Shown here: piece by piece, positions 21,275-33,996 of the stretch
Layout: each line of letters begins with the position of its first letter
Numbering within the stretch: the first letter of the stretch is position 1
Assembly: GCF_003589595.1 (NCBI RefSeq)
Contig: NW_020654810.1
Location: 9,751,240-9,815,239 of the forward strand
Direction of reading: 5' to 3'
DNA from: Hyposmocoma kahamanoa
Taxonomy: Eukaryota > Arthropoda > Insecta > Lepidoptera > Cosmopterigidae
Length of the DNA: 64,000 nt
Made by a program: the position numbers and the translations under genes
Notes under the pieces: model-generated
The model's input: the letters and a program-made list of their open reading frames with translations, nothing else
Told to the model about the DNA's origin: nothing
Database searches by the model: none

Positions 21275-21520
21275 ATGTTTTACTACCATGATGTTTAATT
21301 GTTTGTGAAACTACAAAACAAAAAATAAAATACAGTAATTCTCACGGAAGCGTTACGGCAAAAAAGTCGTTAAAAATCAATAACAAAGATCTGCAACCAG
21401 TACACAGAAAAAATTGCAAGGTAAGAAGAGAAAGAGCGTTAGGTATGCTGAAGGTACTGGTTCGAATTCAGCCGGATTGAAGGATTTTTCTTAGTGTATA
21501 TGATGATAATTTTCGTAAAG
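21275..21520 (+). repeat. tRNA-derived SINE (family S3), degenerate
   Basis: Shares the leader 'caataacaaagatctgcaac' with copies at 39.2 and 63.6 kb. A tRNA-like part follows with a B box 'ggttcgaattcagcc', then 'ggatttttcttagtg'. The A box is lost. Not a tRNA gene. Confidence 0.6.
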
Positions 21521-21559
21521 GGTTAAGTTAAATGACAATAATAGAACATTGTTGCAGAG

Positions 21560-22265
21560 CCCGGGAAGTAAGGGATTGCTGGACGAGTATGAGTTACAAG
21601 GACGAGCACCAGCGAGATCTTGTGTTAGACCAGTCAAGCAATCCCGCCGAGGCATGTATAGTATTTTTCTCAAACAATGTGAGGAAATAATAAAAGACAA
21701 AAGAAAGAGAGAAAGAGGAAGATGTATAATAGAAAAAGCAAAAAATATTAATTAATATTAAAAGTAACATTTGACGTGTTAGGACAATTGCTAAAAGAAA
21801 TTGTTATTGTTTTTCTAGGCACATTAATAGCAGTCTCCTGAACTTCTGATGATGTGCTTGAATGTGTGTTAGTATTATTACTGTATTTTCATTTCGCTCT
21901 TCTTACGAACATTCTATTTTGCGATCAAAATACAAAAAATACGAAAAACAAAAGAATATAGAATACCAAAACACTTTAATTTAAATGTCAACGCCATTTT
22001 CCTTTTTTTAAGTAAGCGGTACAAGTAGTTATTTTTATTCTCGTAACTATGGACACTGGGCAGTTGGCTGTATGACTTTTTCTTTTGCATGTTTACATAG
22101 TTCATTGTTAACAAGTAGATTTAAAAGTTTAGAGAAGTGGCTGCCATGGATTTTAAATACTTACTTTGCAGGCCTTGGCCGGGAAGAAGCCACACGGTCC
22201 ATGAACAAATAAACTTTCCGTGTTCGTTTTTTGGAAATAATGCAAACATTTCCGAGTATGTTTGA
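21560..22265. other. AT-rich stretch
   Basis: No gene. A 68-codon ORF at 21549-21755 has no recognisable motif. Confidence 0.4.
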
Positions 22266-22268
22266 GAA

Positions 22269-22920
22269 AACCGACCTCAAAAGTACGTGAAATAACCATT
22301 GCCTTACAATTATATGGACGTCGGGTCCGCGCTAAAAAGTGTCCGCACTTGTAAGGCGCTAAAATCGTATACAGAGCGCCAAACTCCGCTTTAGTCTTCA
22401 TTTGTTCGACTGACAGCGCGATACTGCGATGACATTACAATTTAAGTTTCGTTATAATAGGTTGACTTGGGACATTTTTTTCGTGGTTTTTGTATTAGAC
22501 CCGTCGTCCATTTATTTGTAAGTCAATGGAAATAACATATAATTACCAAGTTTTATTGAAATCGGTTACCGGAAAGTGCGCAAACCCGGATTCATCCCTT
22601 AGTTCGCCACTATACGGGACTTGACACAGGAGATTATAAAAATCGGTTCTCACTACTCAAAGTATGTTGAGAGAGAAAAACGCCTTGAATTGGAGGATAG
22701 CAAAATCAACCATTAAAATAATTGCTACTTATGATAAAATTTAGGCGCTATTTATAAAAATGAATCTTCAGCCGTGAACAGCCACCCTTAGAGGTGGATG
22801 ATGTTTCCAACAAAAAAAGAATCATGAAAATCGGTTCACAAATACCGGAGTTATCGCGTAACATACATACAAAAAAACATACAGTCGAATTGAGAACCTC
22901 CTCGTTTTTTTAAGTCGGTT
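22269..22920. mobile_element. Repeat family B element, AACCGAC termini
   Basis: It begins 'aaccgacctcaaaag' and ends 'ttttttaagtcggtt', an inverted pair of about 12-15 bp. Interior blocks ('attgaaatcggttaccggaa', 'cccggattcatccc', 'aaaatcggttcacaaatacc', 'gagaacctcctcg') recur at 32.8, 53.6 and 58.6 kb. It looks like a dispersed MITE-like family of about 180-650 bp; no ORF encodes a transposase. Confidence 0.7.
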
Positions 22921-22989
22921 AAAAAATACTTGACATTATTGAAAAAAGGACAAAAAATCTATCGCTTCGACTGAACTTGAACCGGCGCT

Positions 22990-23560
22990 GCGTCTGTCTG
23001 ATTGAGGCTCGATAGCTTAGTTGGTTAGAGTGGTTGGCCACGTTGAGTCGACAGACTTTTTCTCTGTGTTAGTATTATATGGTGTGACGGGCTGGTGTCC
23101 GCAACACGATGTTCAGGTACCTATTATGTGTGTGGTTGGTACAGGGTTCTACTCGTGCCACCCAAGCTCCTCCAGAAATCTCCTGGGTTTGCTGAAGACT
23201 TCGGGGAGCGAAGCTACAGGACGAAATACTCCAAGTTATATCGTCCTGTAGTTGGCCACGCGGGAGCGTACACGTAGGATTTGAGCGGTCGTTTCCTCCC
23301 TCTTCATGTACGCTCCGTATAGACGGCTTTCTGTGATACCTAAATTGCAAAAAGGTGATTAGTGTATGGATCATGACCCGTTGGGGCGGCAGTTACAGTG
23401 CAAAACTCTTGCCTTTTGAGTTTGAGAAATTTTCGAGATGAACTGGCGTTGGGCGTTGGAAGTGAGGCTGCCTGCAAACCGTAAAGACGCTGGTTCGAAT
23501 CCAGTCCAAGGAACTTTTCTTTGTGTTTGGTCGAGTTTTAATAATAATAATTAATGGAGT
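22990..23560 (+). repeat. SINE family S3 pieces (two tRNA-like heads)
   Basis: 23005-23040 'ggctcgatagcttagttggt' looks like a tRNA D-arm/A box. 23470-23515 has 'gcaaaccgtaaagacgctgg' and 'ttcgaatccagtccaaggaa', a B-box/T-arm. The S3 tail 'taataactagtggagt' ends near 23575. The unrelated block between them (about 23050-23400) is unassigned. No cloverleaf forms. Confidence 0.5.
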
Positions 23561-23759
23561 AATAACTAGTGGAGTATATTAATTATTATATTAAATTTCA
23601 ACGTGATCTATTCTTGACACGTTGGAAATATTTATTTGACACTCAGTTCAACTAAACTCATTTAAACTCAGTTCAATAACTTATATTCCTTCTCTATAAA
23701 AATCTTTCTGAAGGAGTTTAATATAATTAGATATAACACTCTTTCAGAAGGTATTTTTA

Positions 23760-24330
23760 TTGAGCAGTAGAGCTCCTTGGGAAAGAGTTTGTCTAGGGTG
23801 CTGGGGAAATTAAGCGCACATGGGACTTGTCAACTTATGTCTCAATGTGACAGGCGCAGTGGCAGTGCCCCTAAGATCTCTGTGATTTAAAGCTCTGAGT
23901 GGCACTACACTAAAAAAACAAACTAAATAAAAAAAACATAAATTGAAATTTATGATAGTGATTGTCAATATCTAAGATGGGATGATATTTGTAATAAACT
24001 GTATGATATGAATTTTCTATGAGTTATTTAGTAGCATTAGAGCTCCTTATGACAAAGTTGGTCCAAGGAAGTACTGCCACTTTACCTATTTCTGCCGCCA
24101 AGCAGTAATGTGAGCATTATTGCGTTCCAGTTTAGAAGGATAAGGATGCTGGTGAAATTACAGGTACATGGGATTTGTTAACTTATGTCTCAGGGTGATA
24201 GGCGCAGTGACAGTATCCCTCAGATATTGGCGATTTAAAGCTCTTTGTGGCACTGCAACTGCTATGGATAGGCGTTTCGCTTAACACCTGACGCACGACT
24301 TGCACGTCCCGTCACTTGCTATCACAAATA
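23760..24330 (+). repeat. Repeat family A, two copies in tandem order
   Basis: The first copy (about 23760-23930) is short; the second (about 24030-24330) is nearly complete. It has 'agagctccttatgacaaag', 'tactgccactttacctattt', 'ctgccgccaagcagtaatgt', 'acttatgtctcagggtgata' and 'ctatggataggcgtttcgct'. No coding potential. Confidence 0.75.
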
Positions 24331-24626
24331 AAAAAACAACAATAACATCCTATTTGTTTGTTAAAAATTTGAAATTTGTTTGTGTTGTACAATAAAGTGT
24401 TTACATATATACAAAATTACCTTTTATAGGACCATTTAGAATTTTCGTTTCTTAAAGATTATTCTAAAAGTATGACGACTTACCTCGAAGCGTTAGATAC
24501 AGTTAAACTCACGGAAGAAATATAGTAGTTAAACTGATTCTAGACAAATACTTACCTAATATACTCGCAATATTTCAGATAATAAGAGTTAACTGTACAT
24601 TGCATTGGCTTCAGTCTTTTAAGGTT

Positions 24627-24860
24627 AAACTGCCTCTTTTGCCGAACGGTTACCATGCTGGTCTGCCACGCAGAGGTCCCGAGTTCGATTCCCAGATCGG
24701 GAGAAATATGTGTGTGGCCTAAATTTATTGTTTCATGAGTACCACAAATTACATCCAATTTGTGGTTGTCTATGTGTATGACCATGGCACCCGCGATACA
24801 AGGTTTCCTTAGTGCGTGGTTATGAGTGTTTGCGTTATTATTATTATTATTATTATGTTG
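24627..24860 (+). repeat. tRNA-derived SINE (family S1) with (ATT)n tail
   Basis: The head reads 'ttgccgaacggttaccatgc' (A box) and 'gagttcgattccc' (B box). The body matches the copy at 10.4 kb, including 'gtggttgtctatgtgtatg' and 'catggcacccgcgatacaag'. The tail is seven ATT units. This is the better-preserved copy of the family here. Confidence 0.85.
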
Positions 24861-24869
24861 AGGTTAAAT

Positions 24870-26260
24870 GCCCAAGATTTACTTGTTACTTGTGTATGTA
24901 TGTAAACGATATTAATGATTAACTGTAACTGTGCTACAACGAAGAGATAGTACCAATTTTCGGGTATAGCAATAAAAATAAATAGTGTAACCAGTTGACG
25001 TCGAGATGAGAGAGAGCAGCCGAACTGTCCGTGGTTTCACACAAGTGACTTGAGATCGATATGCATTAAAGGTTTTGCCTGAGATCTGACCTAGATAACG
25101 GTTTGAAACTCTCCTAGATTTTTTAAATTGTTATAAAGCAAAGCAAAACCATATAACTAGTTTCAGTTTAGCCTTTTTACAAGTTTAATAAGCAATTTTA
25201 ATTTAACATGATTTCCTTTAATAAAAATAAGTTAGGTGTATTGTAAGTCAATGTAGGTGTATAAAGAAATCGTCCATCGACAAAATATCTTATTTGTTTA
25301 TACATTTTAGGAAAAGTCACGGACAAATAATTCAACTATACTATACTTAAATATGAGTAATGCAATTTACGAATTTTCAGTAGTAAATCTTTTAGTATTA
25401 CGAAAAGGTAGTTAAGAGGAAGACACTTTGTTTATGTGCCAACACTGGCCCTTTTCATTCACTATAATTGAACTACACTAATTCAAAAGGTTATGTTCTT
25501 TGTAGGTGTTTGTAGGCCACGTACTATATTAGTATTGTCTTGTAGCTGTATAGCCTTTTTGTTCACGAGATAAGTCTATGTTCGTGAGCTTGGGCATACT
25601 TTTTCACTTTATTACTTTATTACTTTATGGGCTCTATGTCCAAATTGCGATACAGATTCTCATTTCGTGTATACCAAGGAGTATTCACAATTGTACTCGG
25701 TATTTATTTTTTTGGAAGCGTTGTATTTTTATACAACGAGAGGGACATGTATTTTTTTATTGCAGTTGCAGATAAAAAAATCTATAATCAACAGATGCAT
25801 AATAAATAATGCCTAGGAATATAAAACTTGCTGAAGAAAATTAGAGATTATCACATAATATCATCTAAGGATAAGCAATATAAACTTGAGGTCGTGCAAT
25901 TTGTTAACGCTTTGTTAATTTATGGTTGGAAATAAACGTTAATTAACATTTATAAATTTCATAAAATTATCTGCCGACCGCCTCGAATACGTAACGTGTT
26001 CCAATTTCCAATTAAAATTGTTCATTGGGTAAGCTTAAGAGATGTTTCTAGTATGTACTTATACACAGCTTCGTTTCGTTAAACCAAAAATATAAAATTA
26101 CTTCTATGTATACAGAAACCATAGAAACCCACAAAATGTGCCGTCACAGTTTACTGATTTATAAATGTTTTATTTGTAATTGTTTCCAAAAATATGCTAC
26201 AAGAACGAATTATATAAAAGGTAATTAGTAAAATATTCTCTGATCAACATAGATAATTTC
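24870..26260. other. AT-rich intergenic stretch
   Basis: No gene or repeat with definable ends. Short ORFs at 25.6 kb are low-complexity hydrophobic chance frames. Confidence 0.5.
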
Positions 26261-26267
26261 AATAGGG

Positions 26268-26530
26268 AGCATCATCAATCCATTTATATGCCCCACTGAT
26301 GGGTTATGGATCTCCTCTCGAGCGAGGTTTAAGCCATAGTCCGCCAGGGTTCTTCTGTGACTTGTAGGTTTCATCACGGTGTTTTCCCTCACCGAAAAAC
26401 TTATGGTAAATTGTAAATTAAAATTCGCACATCAATTCCGAAAAACTCAGAGGTGCGAGGTCTGATTCGAACCCATCACGGCCTCTGCTTGAAAGGTGGT
26501 AGGGATACACATTACGGTACTACTTTTATG
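26268..26530 (-). repeat. tRNA-derived SINE (family D), best copy
   Basis: Read on the minus strand, the promoter part carries the B box 'gggttcgaatcagacc'. The body has 'ttttcggtgaggg' and 'ggcggactatggcttaaacc', and it ends with the tail 'ggattgatgatgct'. Matches at 3.2, 10.1 and 49.7 kb define the family. Confidence 0.8.
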
Positions 26531-26879
26531 AAGATCGATTCAAGTGTATACGACCTAGCGATTTTTTGTATCGACTCATTTCAATGCGATTTAACATTAA
26601 GGTGAATTGAATCGTCTAGATCGTGTTCATGATTAAACAAAACAGTCTCTTTCTGATCACCCATTTTATAATGGCCTGCAAGAAAAGCAGTTTGGCAATA
26701 TCTAAGTACAATAAGTCTACCATATTTGGCGATTGCCGCTACTTCTGTGCCATCGAACGTCTTTTCTCACTGGCTAGTATCACTCTAAATGAAAGTCGTA
26801 AAATTATTTTTTATCGAAATTAATTTTGAAACGATTTTTGAGAGATTAATTCAGAGGCATATGATCCATTACGATCCAA

Positions 26880-27090
26880 AGCAAAAAGAAGTGGTAGGTT
26901 AAAACATTAGGCAACCAAGGCTTTAATAGAGATAATAAATATAATTTTACGCATAAGTATTTGTATTTTCAAACAAACCAACGTTACAGGCTATCAATCA
27001 GTCGTAACTATGGGATCTGTAAAGAGCCCGTAATGTTAGTTTATAACAAATATACGCGATTTAGTTACGAAAAACAGTTTAATTTCCAAC
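26880..27090. repeat. Repeat family C fragment
   Basis: Contains 'aaacaaaccaacgttacagg', 'tatgggatctgtaaagagcc' and 'acaaatatacgcgattta', which recur at 34.24-34.40 kb and, in part, at 46.56-46.66 kb. No coding function. Confidence 0.6.
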
Positions 27091-27444
27091 GTATTTGAAT
27101 GTAGAATAATCACATTCCTACTTTTAGAATGTACAAGTGTGTTTTATGATTCATTTCAAAGAGTTCTCGGCTGGCGACCGCGTACCGGAAGACGCAACAT
27201 GCGCAGACCGGGTGTTCTCGAACGTTTCGAACGAAAAAAAAGGTACACTTTCCTTAACTAAATATCCTTTTACAAGACTGTATATTGGAAAGTTTGTGTG
27301 CAGTATTGAAACAAAAAGTTACAATTGAGTCGCAATTGAAGAAAACGTTACAAACTGACACTTAGTGTAGTTAAAAATTCGTAAATGAAATAATAACTAT
27401 ATAACAAAAATTTGTTCAACATTTTTTAAAATTATATCCTTAAT

Positions 27445-28000
27445 TATAGCCTTAATGGGTAGCCAGAATGTCTCAAAACAGGCACGTTTGGCTGTTCATC
27501 GGGGCGTGCTGGTCCCAACCCTAATATATGGTAGTGAGTGTTGGGTGTGGCAGAAAAAACATGAAAGTAAGGTGAATGCTGTAGAAATGAGAGCTTTGCG
27601 CAATATGTGCGATATTAGTCTTAAAGATAGAATGCCAAATAGTGAGGTAAGAGAGCGTTGTGGTATGAAAGATGATGTAGTGACAAGGATAGAGAGAGGG
27701 ATGCTTCGATGGTTTGGTCATGTAGAAAGAATGAATGTTGGTCGATTGACGGCACAAATTTATAGAGCGAATGTGGATGGAAGCGTGGGGAGAGGTAGAC
27801 CTCGGCGAACATATCTCAATCAGATTGAGGATGTCCTTAAGAAGGCCGGGTTAAAAGTACCAAGAATAAACGGGCATGTATGAAGAGATTGACGGGAGTA
27901 GAGGAGGCGAAGGAGGTTTGTCAGGAGCGTAGCAAGTGGAGGTCCATAGTCTCTGCCTACCCCGGTGGGAGACAGGTGTGATGATATGTATATATGTATT
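27445..28000 (+). pseudogene. LINE ORF2 C-terminal fragment (RTE-like tail)
   Basis: The 142-codon frame 27455-27883 reads GVLVPTLIYGSECWVW, WFGHVERM, LTAQIYRANVDG and GRGRPRRTYLNQIEDVLKKA. This is the conserved C-terminal region that follows the RT domain in a widespread insect LINE group. A frameshift near 27880 breaks it; the sense continues as MKRLTGVEEAKEVCQERSKW and ends near 27981, followed by an ATG/TAT-rich tail. The polymerase part is missing, so this is a 5'-truncated copy. The apparent start Met is internal. Confidence 0.85.
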
Positions 28001-29540
28001 TCTTAAATTTACATTTTTTAGTTTCATGTCTAATAATCTCTGGTAAGCTATTGTTGGTACGGAATACGTTAATGAACTTGTGAAGTATGCCGCTGGGTGC
28101 AAGCAGCACAAGACCGTTTGTTGTGGCGTTCTTTGGGGAGGGCTATATTTAGCAGTGGAAGTCTTTCGAGTGAAATGATGACGATGATGATGATGATTTA
28201 TGACAAACTGGCGAAATGTTCAATGTATCCATAGGCCACTAAGCATTGACAATTTATTGCCGGAAATACTACTACGGAAAATACGGGTATAAAAAAACAC
28301 TTTGCGAGAGGGCTCTGAAAGTAGTTTATCTCCGTAGGGCATTCATTGAACTTTCAGGTTACGACACCATTTCCAAATGGTCGACCATCAGACTTAAGAA
28401 CGAATGGCGTTGCACGAGCACGCTCTATATTTTTGGGTATTTTATGCAATTTTTACATTCTGTGACACATAACACTGCTGCTCTAGTTATAATTCATTTC
28501 ACATGGGATGGGTACTGTGACATTTCAAATTTGTACATTGCAAGCGTACTATTTTTAAATAATTCTCTACCGTGTTTTAAAAAAAAACCGTAAATTTGTA
28601 GATCAATAATAAAAAAAAATCGCTTCTAACAAGTATACGTATACTTTACTGAAAACTTACAAAATATAAAATTTGCCTTCGCTTTCTAATGGTTAACATT
28701 TATAACAATTAACAGTAACTAAGTAAGGGTTAGTCAACAATTAACTTTACAGGCTTTGAACCATTTCCAAAGCGAAGTATATTGAAATGGGTATAATTTA
28801 CATGAACATTATGTAAACGTTGGCTAGGCAGGAAGTAACAAAAAGATGCAGGCACGATAACGATGAAAACAAATTTTGTAGATTCGTTGTGCAGCGTTAT
28901 AAAAGTGTTGTTTAATGTTTAAGAGGATGTGTGGAATAAAACGGGAATCTCGTAAAGTCTTCGGAATTAACCGAAGACTAGGCCGCAAATTCGGGACGGT
29001 AGCGGCACGTACATCGGAGCGTCGTCGTTTGGAGCGTACACGCTACACTACTGAACTTACTGACTCGTATTGAGGTGGCTAGGTAACAGCGTTTATAGTG
29101 TACATTTGAGCATCTTGTTCAGTGAAAGGGCGGGGCATTGTAGTAAATAGGCACGGACTTATCATATTTAAATCCGTAAAGGCGTTTTCGATAAAATGTA
29201 TGAACACAGGAGCGTTTTCACATTTCGACGAGCATATATATGGTGTTTTATTCAGTATGTCAAGGTTTGCAAGTGAAAGAAGCTTCTTTGCAACATGTAA
29301 TCACGTGTGCTTATAAATATGGAATGGGAAGATAATGACGTATGTTTAGAAGACAACGCTTTTTTAGATAATGGTTTATTTTGTTTGATGAATGATGATT
29401 TGAAATTGATCATTTGAAATTCATGACTCTGGCCATGTTAGTACATTCTTCTCTTATTATCATTTCGAACGACATTATGACATGATACTATTCCAGAAGA
29501 ATTACATTCACGATTTAAACATAAAATTATTAATTAGCAT
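28000..29540. other. AT-rich intergenic stretch
   Basis: A 115-codon ORF (28246-28593) has no motif, no start context and AT-driven composition; I do not call it a gene. No repeats with clear ends. Confidence 0.45.
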
Positions 29541-29559
29541 TATTATTTTCAATTATGGA

Positions 29560-30790
29560 GCGAGGTTATAGAAGGGCATGCCGTAGCCATTGCAGTATCT
29601 TTAGACATTTGTAAGGCCTTTGATAGGTGCTTTGATAGGCCTTAGCTGTTACGCAAGTCTTTTAAGCAAGCTTCCCTCTCATGGGTTTCCCAGTGACCTT
29701 TGCAATTAGATTTCGGATTTCTTGGGTGATCGTTCGAGTCGAGTGGTCTTAGAAGGTTATTCTTCCGAGCATCGGGCGATAGTTCCTTAGTGTTCTGTAC
29801 TGTTCGCAACCCTCTTTCTGCTGTATATAAATGATATGCTGATTCCAGATAGCTTTGGATATGGTGATGACAGCACAGTTGTGGTACTTGACCAATGCAA
29901 GTGTCGGTGGAGAAGAAATCCAGTCTTGTCGAGTGTCCATGGTTAGTAATTTGAATTTGATATTTAAGGCAGTCTCCGATTGGGGCGATACCAATCTTGT
30001 CAAATTTAATGCTACCAAAACGCAGGCGTGTCTTTTCTCCACTAAACGGAGTCCCTTTCACCTGGCTCCGACTTCTCGTGATATATCCATACCGATAGCC
30101 GACCGTCTTCACCTACTTGGAATGGACCTGTCGTCCAATCTGAACTTCGGCAAATACATTGAATCCATGGCCAAAAATGCAGCCAAGAAGCTTGATACCC
30201 TTTCCAAGGTGAGGCGTTACGTCACACCCGGACAGTTGCTTCAGTTGTACCAAGCACAGATCCAGTCGTGTATGAAGTACCGCTGCCACTTATAAGATGG
30301 CTCTGTTAAATATCAACTGGCCACATTGGATTCAATATACAAGCGTGTTAAGAGGCTTATAAGTGACTCGGAATTAGTAGAGGCGAAGCTGCAGAGCCTT
30401 GAACACCGTCGTAGAGTTGCCAGCTTATCGGTATTCTACAGGATATATCACGGAGAGTGTGCGATAGAATTACATTTGATTCCGCCTTCCCCTTTTCATC
30501 ATCGGGGGACTAGACGTGGGCTGGGGTATCCCTATGTTGTGGATATTCTCCGGATTCGCACATAGCGTTTTGCTTCCACATTTGTATGGCGAGCGGCTAG
30601 GGAGTGGAATTCCCTGCCTGCAGACTTGTTCCCTGAACGCTATAACTTGGACCTTTTCAAGGCGAGAGTGAATAGGCATTATATAGTTGTGCGTGTAGAA
30701 TAGTTGTGCGTGCGACATCCTCGACCTCATCGTCACTTTCCATCAGGTAAGATGGAGGTCAAATGCGCACTTATTTTTATAAAAAAAGAT
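29560..30790 (+). pseudogene. 5'-truncated LINE ORF2 with 3' end (Jockey/CR1 group)
   Basis: It starts with SLDICKAFDR (RT motif with the first catalytic Asp). Fragments of LFLLYINDML and FGYGDDSTVV follow (YGDD in place of YADD). The 146-codon frame 29855-30295 reads FNATKTQACLFSTK and LGMDLSSNLNFGKYI. From 30296 it continues as LATLDSIYKRVKRLI, LEHRRRVASLSVFYRI and [18 protein letters not shown]. Several stops and frame breaks make it a pseudogene. It ends in 'catcaggtaagatggaggtc' and a short poly(A) at 30780-30788. A shorter relative lies inverted at 41.1-41.3 kb. Confidence 0.85.
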
Positions 30791-30799
30791 AGCATTATT

Positions 30800-32830
30800 A
30801 TTCATACATAAAGTACCAAAAATATTAAACCACATTAATTATTTAGTCCGTAAAATGTATTCGACCTCAACATTTTGAAACTATTATACTGTCGTTACAA
30901 ACTGATATTGAAAAAGAACAGTTTTTCAAAGTTTTAAAGACACAGTAGTAAATAATTCTGTTTTCAAACAAAATAAATCGTTTTGTACCATCTCCCTGCA
31001 AAGATGCTTATCCTTGAGTCTAGTCAGAGAGCTATTCGAACATTCCGCCGAACGCCCCGACAGGTGCGAATTTGCGGACTAATATTTAGTTGAAAGACGC
31101 GAAAAAAAAATTGCATCCTCAAAACGTGTTGGAAAGCTGTGTTCTTTAGAAGAAACAAATGTTTTGTAATGGTAATATTTTTGTTCACCCTTTACGATCT
31201 CGAATTCCATGTCCGAGTATGGGTGTACACGTACACAGTGTGACCCCGAAAGGTCTACTATATTTTTAGGTGATGGTTCTACACAAATATAAAGCTAGCT
31301 GCTTATTCCTCGTAAAATAGGTCATACACATGGGTAGACCTTGTCCTATTGTATATGAATGTACATATAAAATTCGCAGTTAAGTGATAAACAGTTTACT
31401 GAAAATTGATATAGCAATTACTACACTTGTTGTTTGGTAAATTCGTATATATCACTACTTAGTACTTAAACTAAATTAATTGCATATTAAATGTTTTTCA
31501 TTTGCATTTTTGTACTAATTCATGTGAAAAGTGAATAAACAAGCTAATTGCAATCCAATGAAGTTATTTTATGTAATCTCCGACTATATGAATTGATAAC
31601 GGAAGGTTTCTTCGGCAACGAATACCTTAGAGGCCCTCCGTATATGTGCGACATTTAAAATTAATATATAATAAATAATAGTATGCAGAGTGATCAGAAT
31701 GCCAGCACAAATGTTAAGGCTAAACTGTACCGCGCAAATAATTTCGAAGAAAATTAATTTTAAAGGAGAGTAAAAAAAGCTGTATATATTACTGCATACA
31801 ATTTTTTTAAGTTACCAATAGTAAAAACCAGCAATTTTTGAATTGTGCGCCATTGTTGCACAGCGACGACATGAAACTTCATTTGTTTAAAAATAAAATT
31901 TAGAACATTCGCAAGTATTCATATCGTAACTATTACAGTTCCGTGCATACTTTTTATATTTTATTTTTCTACGTAATGGATTGTAAATATGACAAATTGA
32001 CGTCGGAATGGTTAACTCGAGCAAACAAAACTACATTTGGAATAATGACCTCTTTGCCAGAACCTTGGTTAATAACTTTACCTTGCTTACGGAACACGCT
32101 ACCCTCAGCAATTATTTTATTACAGTCAATGATTGCAGTGACAATTATAGTAAAACTAAATTTTGTAAGATAACCAAATAATAATATTAAAGAACGATTT
32201 TGCTAAGTAAAAAACATATGACGACTTCACTGAAGGAGCCTTCAAAGAAGCGTTATAGTGGCGCCATTGTGGTGTTGCAGCCGCGCCACTACTAATTTTC
32301 GTACAAGATTTAGAAGCGCAGACGCAGCGCCACAGTCGCGTTACGCGCGCGCTACTGTAGCAGGCTCGATATTGTTGCGTTTTTATGGTTCTAATGGAAC
32401 TTTATAAGCGCTTTATTTAGTTTTTTGAAACATATGGTTGTGTATTAAAGGTTTTTGGTTGTTTAGGTCAATCTGTTTCATAAATTAAAAGAAAAAAAAA
32501 TTAAAAATATGTTACCTTAAAAATACACTCGAAGCTAAGTCGAATTTACACCAATGAACTGAAGTAGATTTAATTTTTAGCCTGGGGCTGTAATTGTCAG
32601 TCCAACTGGTTACTTGTTTGTCACCGGATCTACGAGTACGTTTAAACTTCCGTTCTATTGGCAAAAATTGGAAACGGATTTGTGTCTACCAACCATTTGC
32701 GCTCAAATAAAAAGTACGTTTACGTGGTAACACTTAGCTTTTAGGAGAAACGTTCAAGCAGAAGATTAATAAATGTTTGTACAACCGATGACAGTTCGAT
32801 TTATCAAGTGAATGTGCTTGTTTGCGACTG
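30800..32830. other. AT-rich intergenic stretch
   Basis: No gene. A G+C-rich island at about 32245-32365 ('agtggcgccattgtggtg', 'gcagacgcagcgccac', 'acgcgcgcgct') may be a MITE core, but no convincing TIR pair was found. Confidence 0.45.
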
Positions 32831-32835
32831 TTTTT

Positions 32836-33012
32836 AACCAACTTCAAAAAAGAGGAGGTTCTCCATTCGATTGTATCCTTCTTTGTATGTTACGCGATAT
32901 TTTATTGTTGGGGTACCTTAGGAGTGGTCCCATTTAAATTTGAAGAAAATATACCACCTCTAAGGGTAGCAAACTATGAATGGATGGGAATAATGACTTT
33001 TAAGGTCGGTTT
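32836..33012. mobile_element. Repeat family B, short copy
   Basis: Starts 'aaccaacttcaaaaaagagg' and ends 'aaggtcggtt'. The interior includes 'gaggttctccattcgattg' and 'ccacctctaagggtagcaa', matching the reverse strand of the 22.3-22.9 kb element. About 177 bp, no coding capacity. Confidence 0.65.
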
Positions 33013-33514
33013 TTTTAGTACTCTGCGCTCAGTACTGAGATTATTGAGCATTTTATCGTACGTTAGACCTCACAATAACCTATATTTATGAGGTTACCTA
33101 AAAGCGAAATTCTGAACTTTCCATACCTTCTTTTTCCTTTTTTTTTAACTGATGATGGTGTTTATGCTGACGTTAAACTGTGTGGTATGTTAAGGAAATT
33201 TATAGGTTTAACGCAATGTTACGTAAGCGTATATCGTTTTAGCTATCGAAAAGCAGATCCATCCGTTAATAGTTGTACGACTTACGTACATGCTGATAAC
33301 CTGCTTAGTTTATCGGTTTAGTACCCGTCGTTTAAAGCTAAATTAGTTGGCTGTAGTTAGTTAAGTTGCCCGCATACCGTCATAGGTAGGGTGTATTACG
33401 AATTAAATTATCTATCTACATTTTATTAATGACTCTGTATTTATCATTACTATTATTTTTTATGATATCAAGTGACGGAATATCCATAATAGTTTTAGTG
33501 TACCACTAAAAGCT

Positions 33515-33954
33515 TTAAATTGCAATGATCTGAGGGGCACTGCCACTACGTCTGTCAATCAATGATATTAATGTTGATAATTCCCATGTGCCAGTAATTT
33601 CACCAACATCGTCCTTAGGGTCGTCGTTGCAATGACGTTGCGTTGTGACGCTGCGTTGTACTACGTCATATAGATCAGAACTACATGCCACACGGTGCGT
33701 TGAAGCGGCCGTGTGGCATGTGGTAACATAGTCTTTTTTAATTATTTTTTTTTGTGCAATCGCAAAGATTTTATGGGCGCTGCCATTGCGACTGTCGCTC
33801 TGAGACATAAGTTGACAAGTCCCATGTGCCTGTAATCGAGTATTGGCGGTCCGTCCACAGAGGATCACACAATTTCACCAGCACCCTTGCCCTTCTAAAC
33901 CGGAACGCAGTAATGCTTTCATTACTGCTTGACGGCAGAAATAGGCATGATGGC

Positions 33955-33955
<1 letters not shown>
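33515..33955 (-). repeat. Repeat family A, two minus-strand copies
   Basis: Two successive copies are readable in reverse. The second (about 33760-33955) has 'gagacataagttgacaagtc', 'ccatgtgcctgtaat', 'accagcacccttgcccttct' and 'ttactgcttgacggcagaaa'. It is interrupted by 34 bp at 33837-33870. A perfect 13-bp hairpin (33683-33695 / 33709-33721, 'acatgccacacgg') lies between the copies. Confidence 0.7.

Positions 33956-33960
<5 letters not shown>

Positions 33961-33994
<34 letters not shown>
33961..33994. repeat. (AT)17 microsatellite
   Basis: Uninterrupted AT dinucleotides, 34 bases, at the end of the family A copy. Confidence 0.97.

Positions 33995-33996
<2 letters not shown>

Noticed and set aside
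28246..28593. 115-codon ORF as a gene
   Set aside because: No motif, homologue or splice context; it lies in AT-rich sequence between LINE relics.
32245..32365. G+C-rich island as a CpG promoter
   Set aside because: No downstream exon was recognised; similar islands in the window are MITE cores. No TIR was found, so I left it unassigned.
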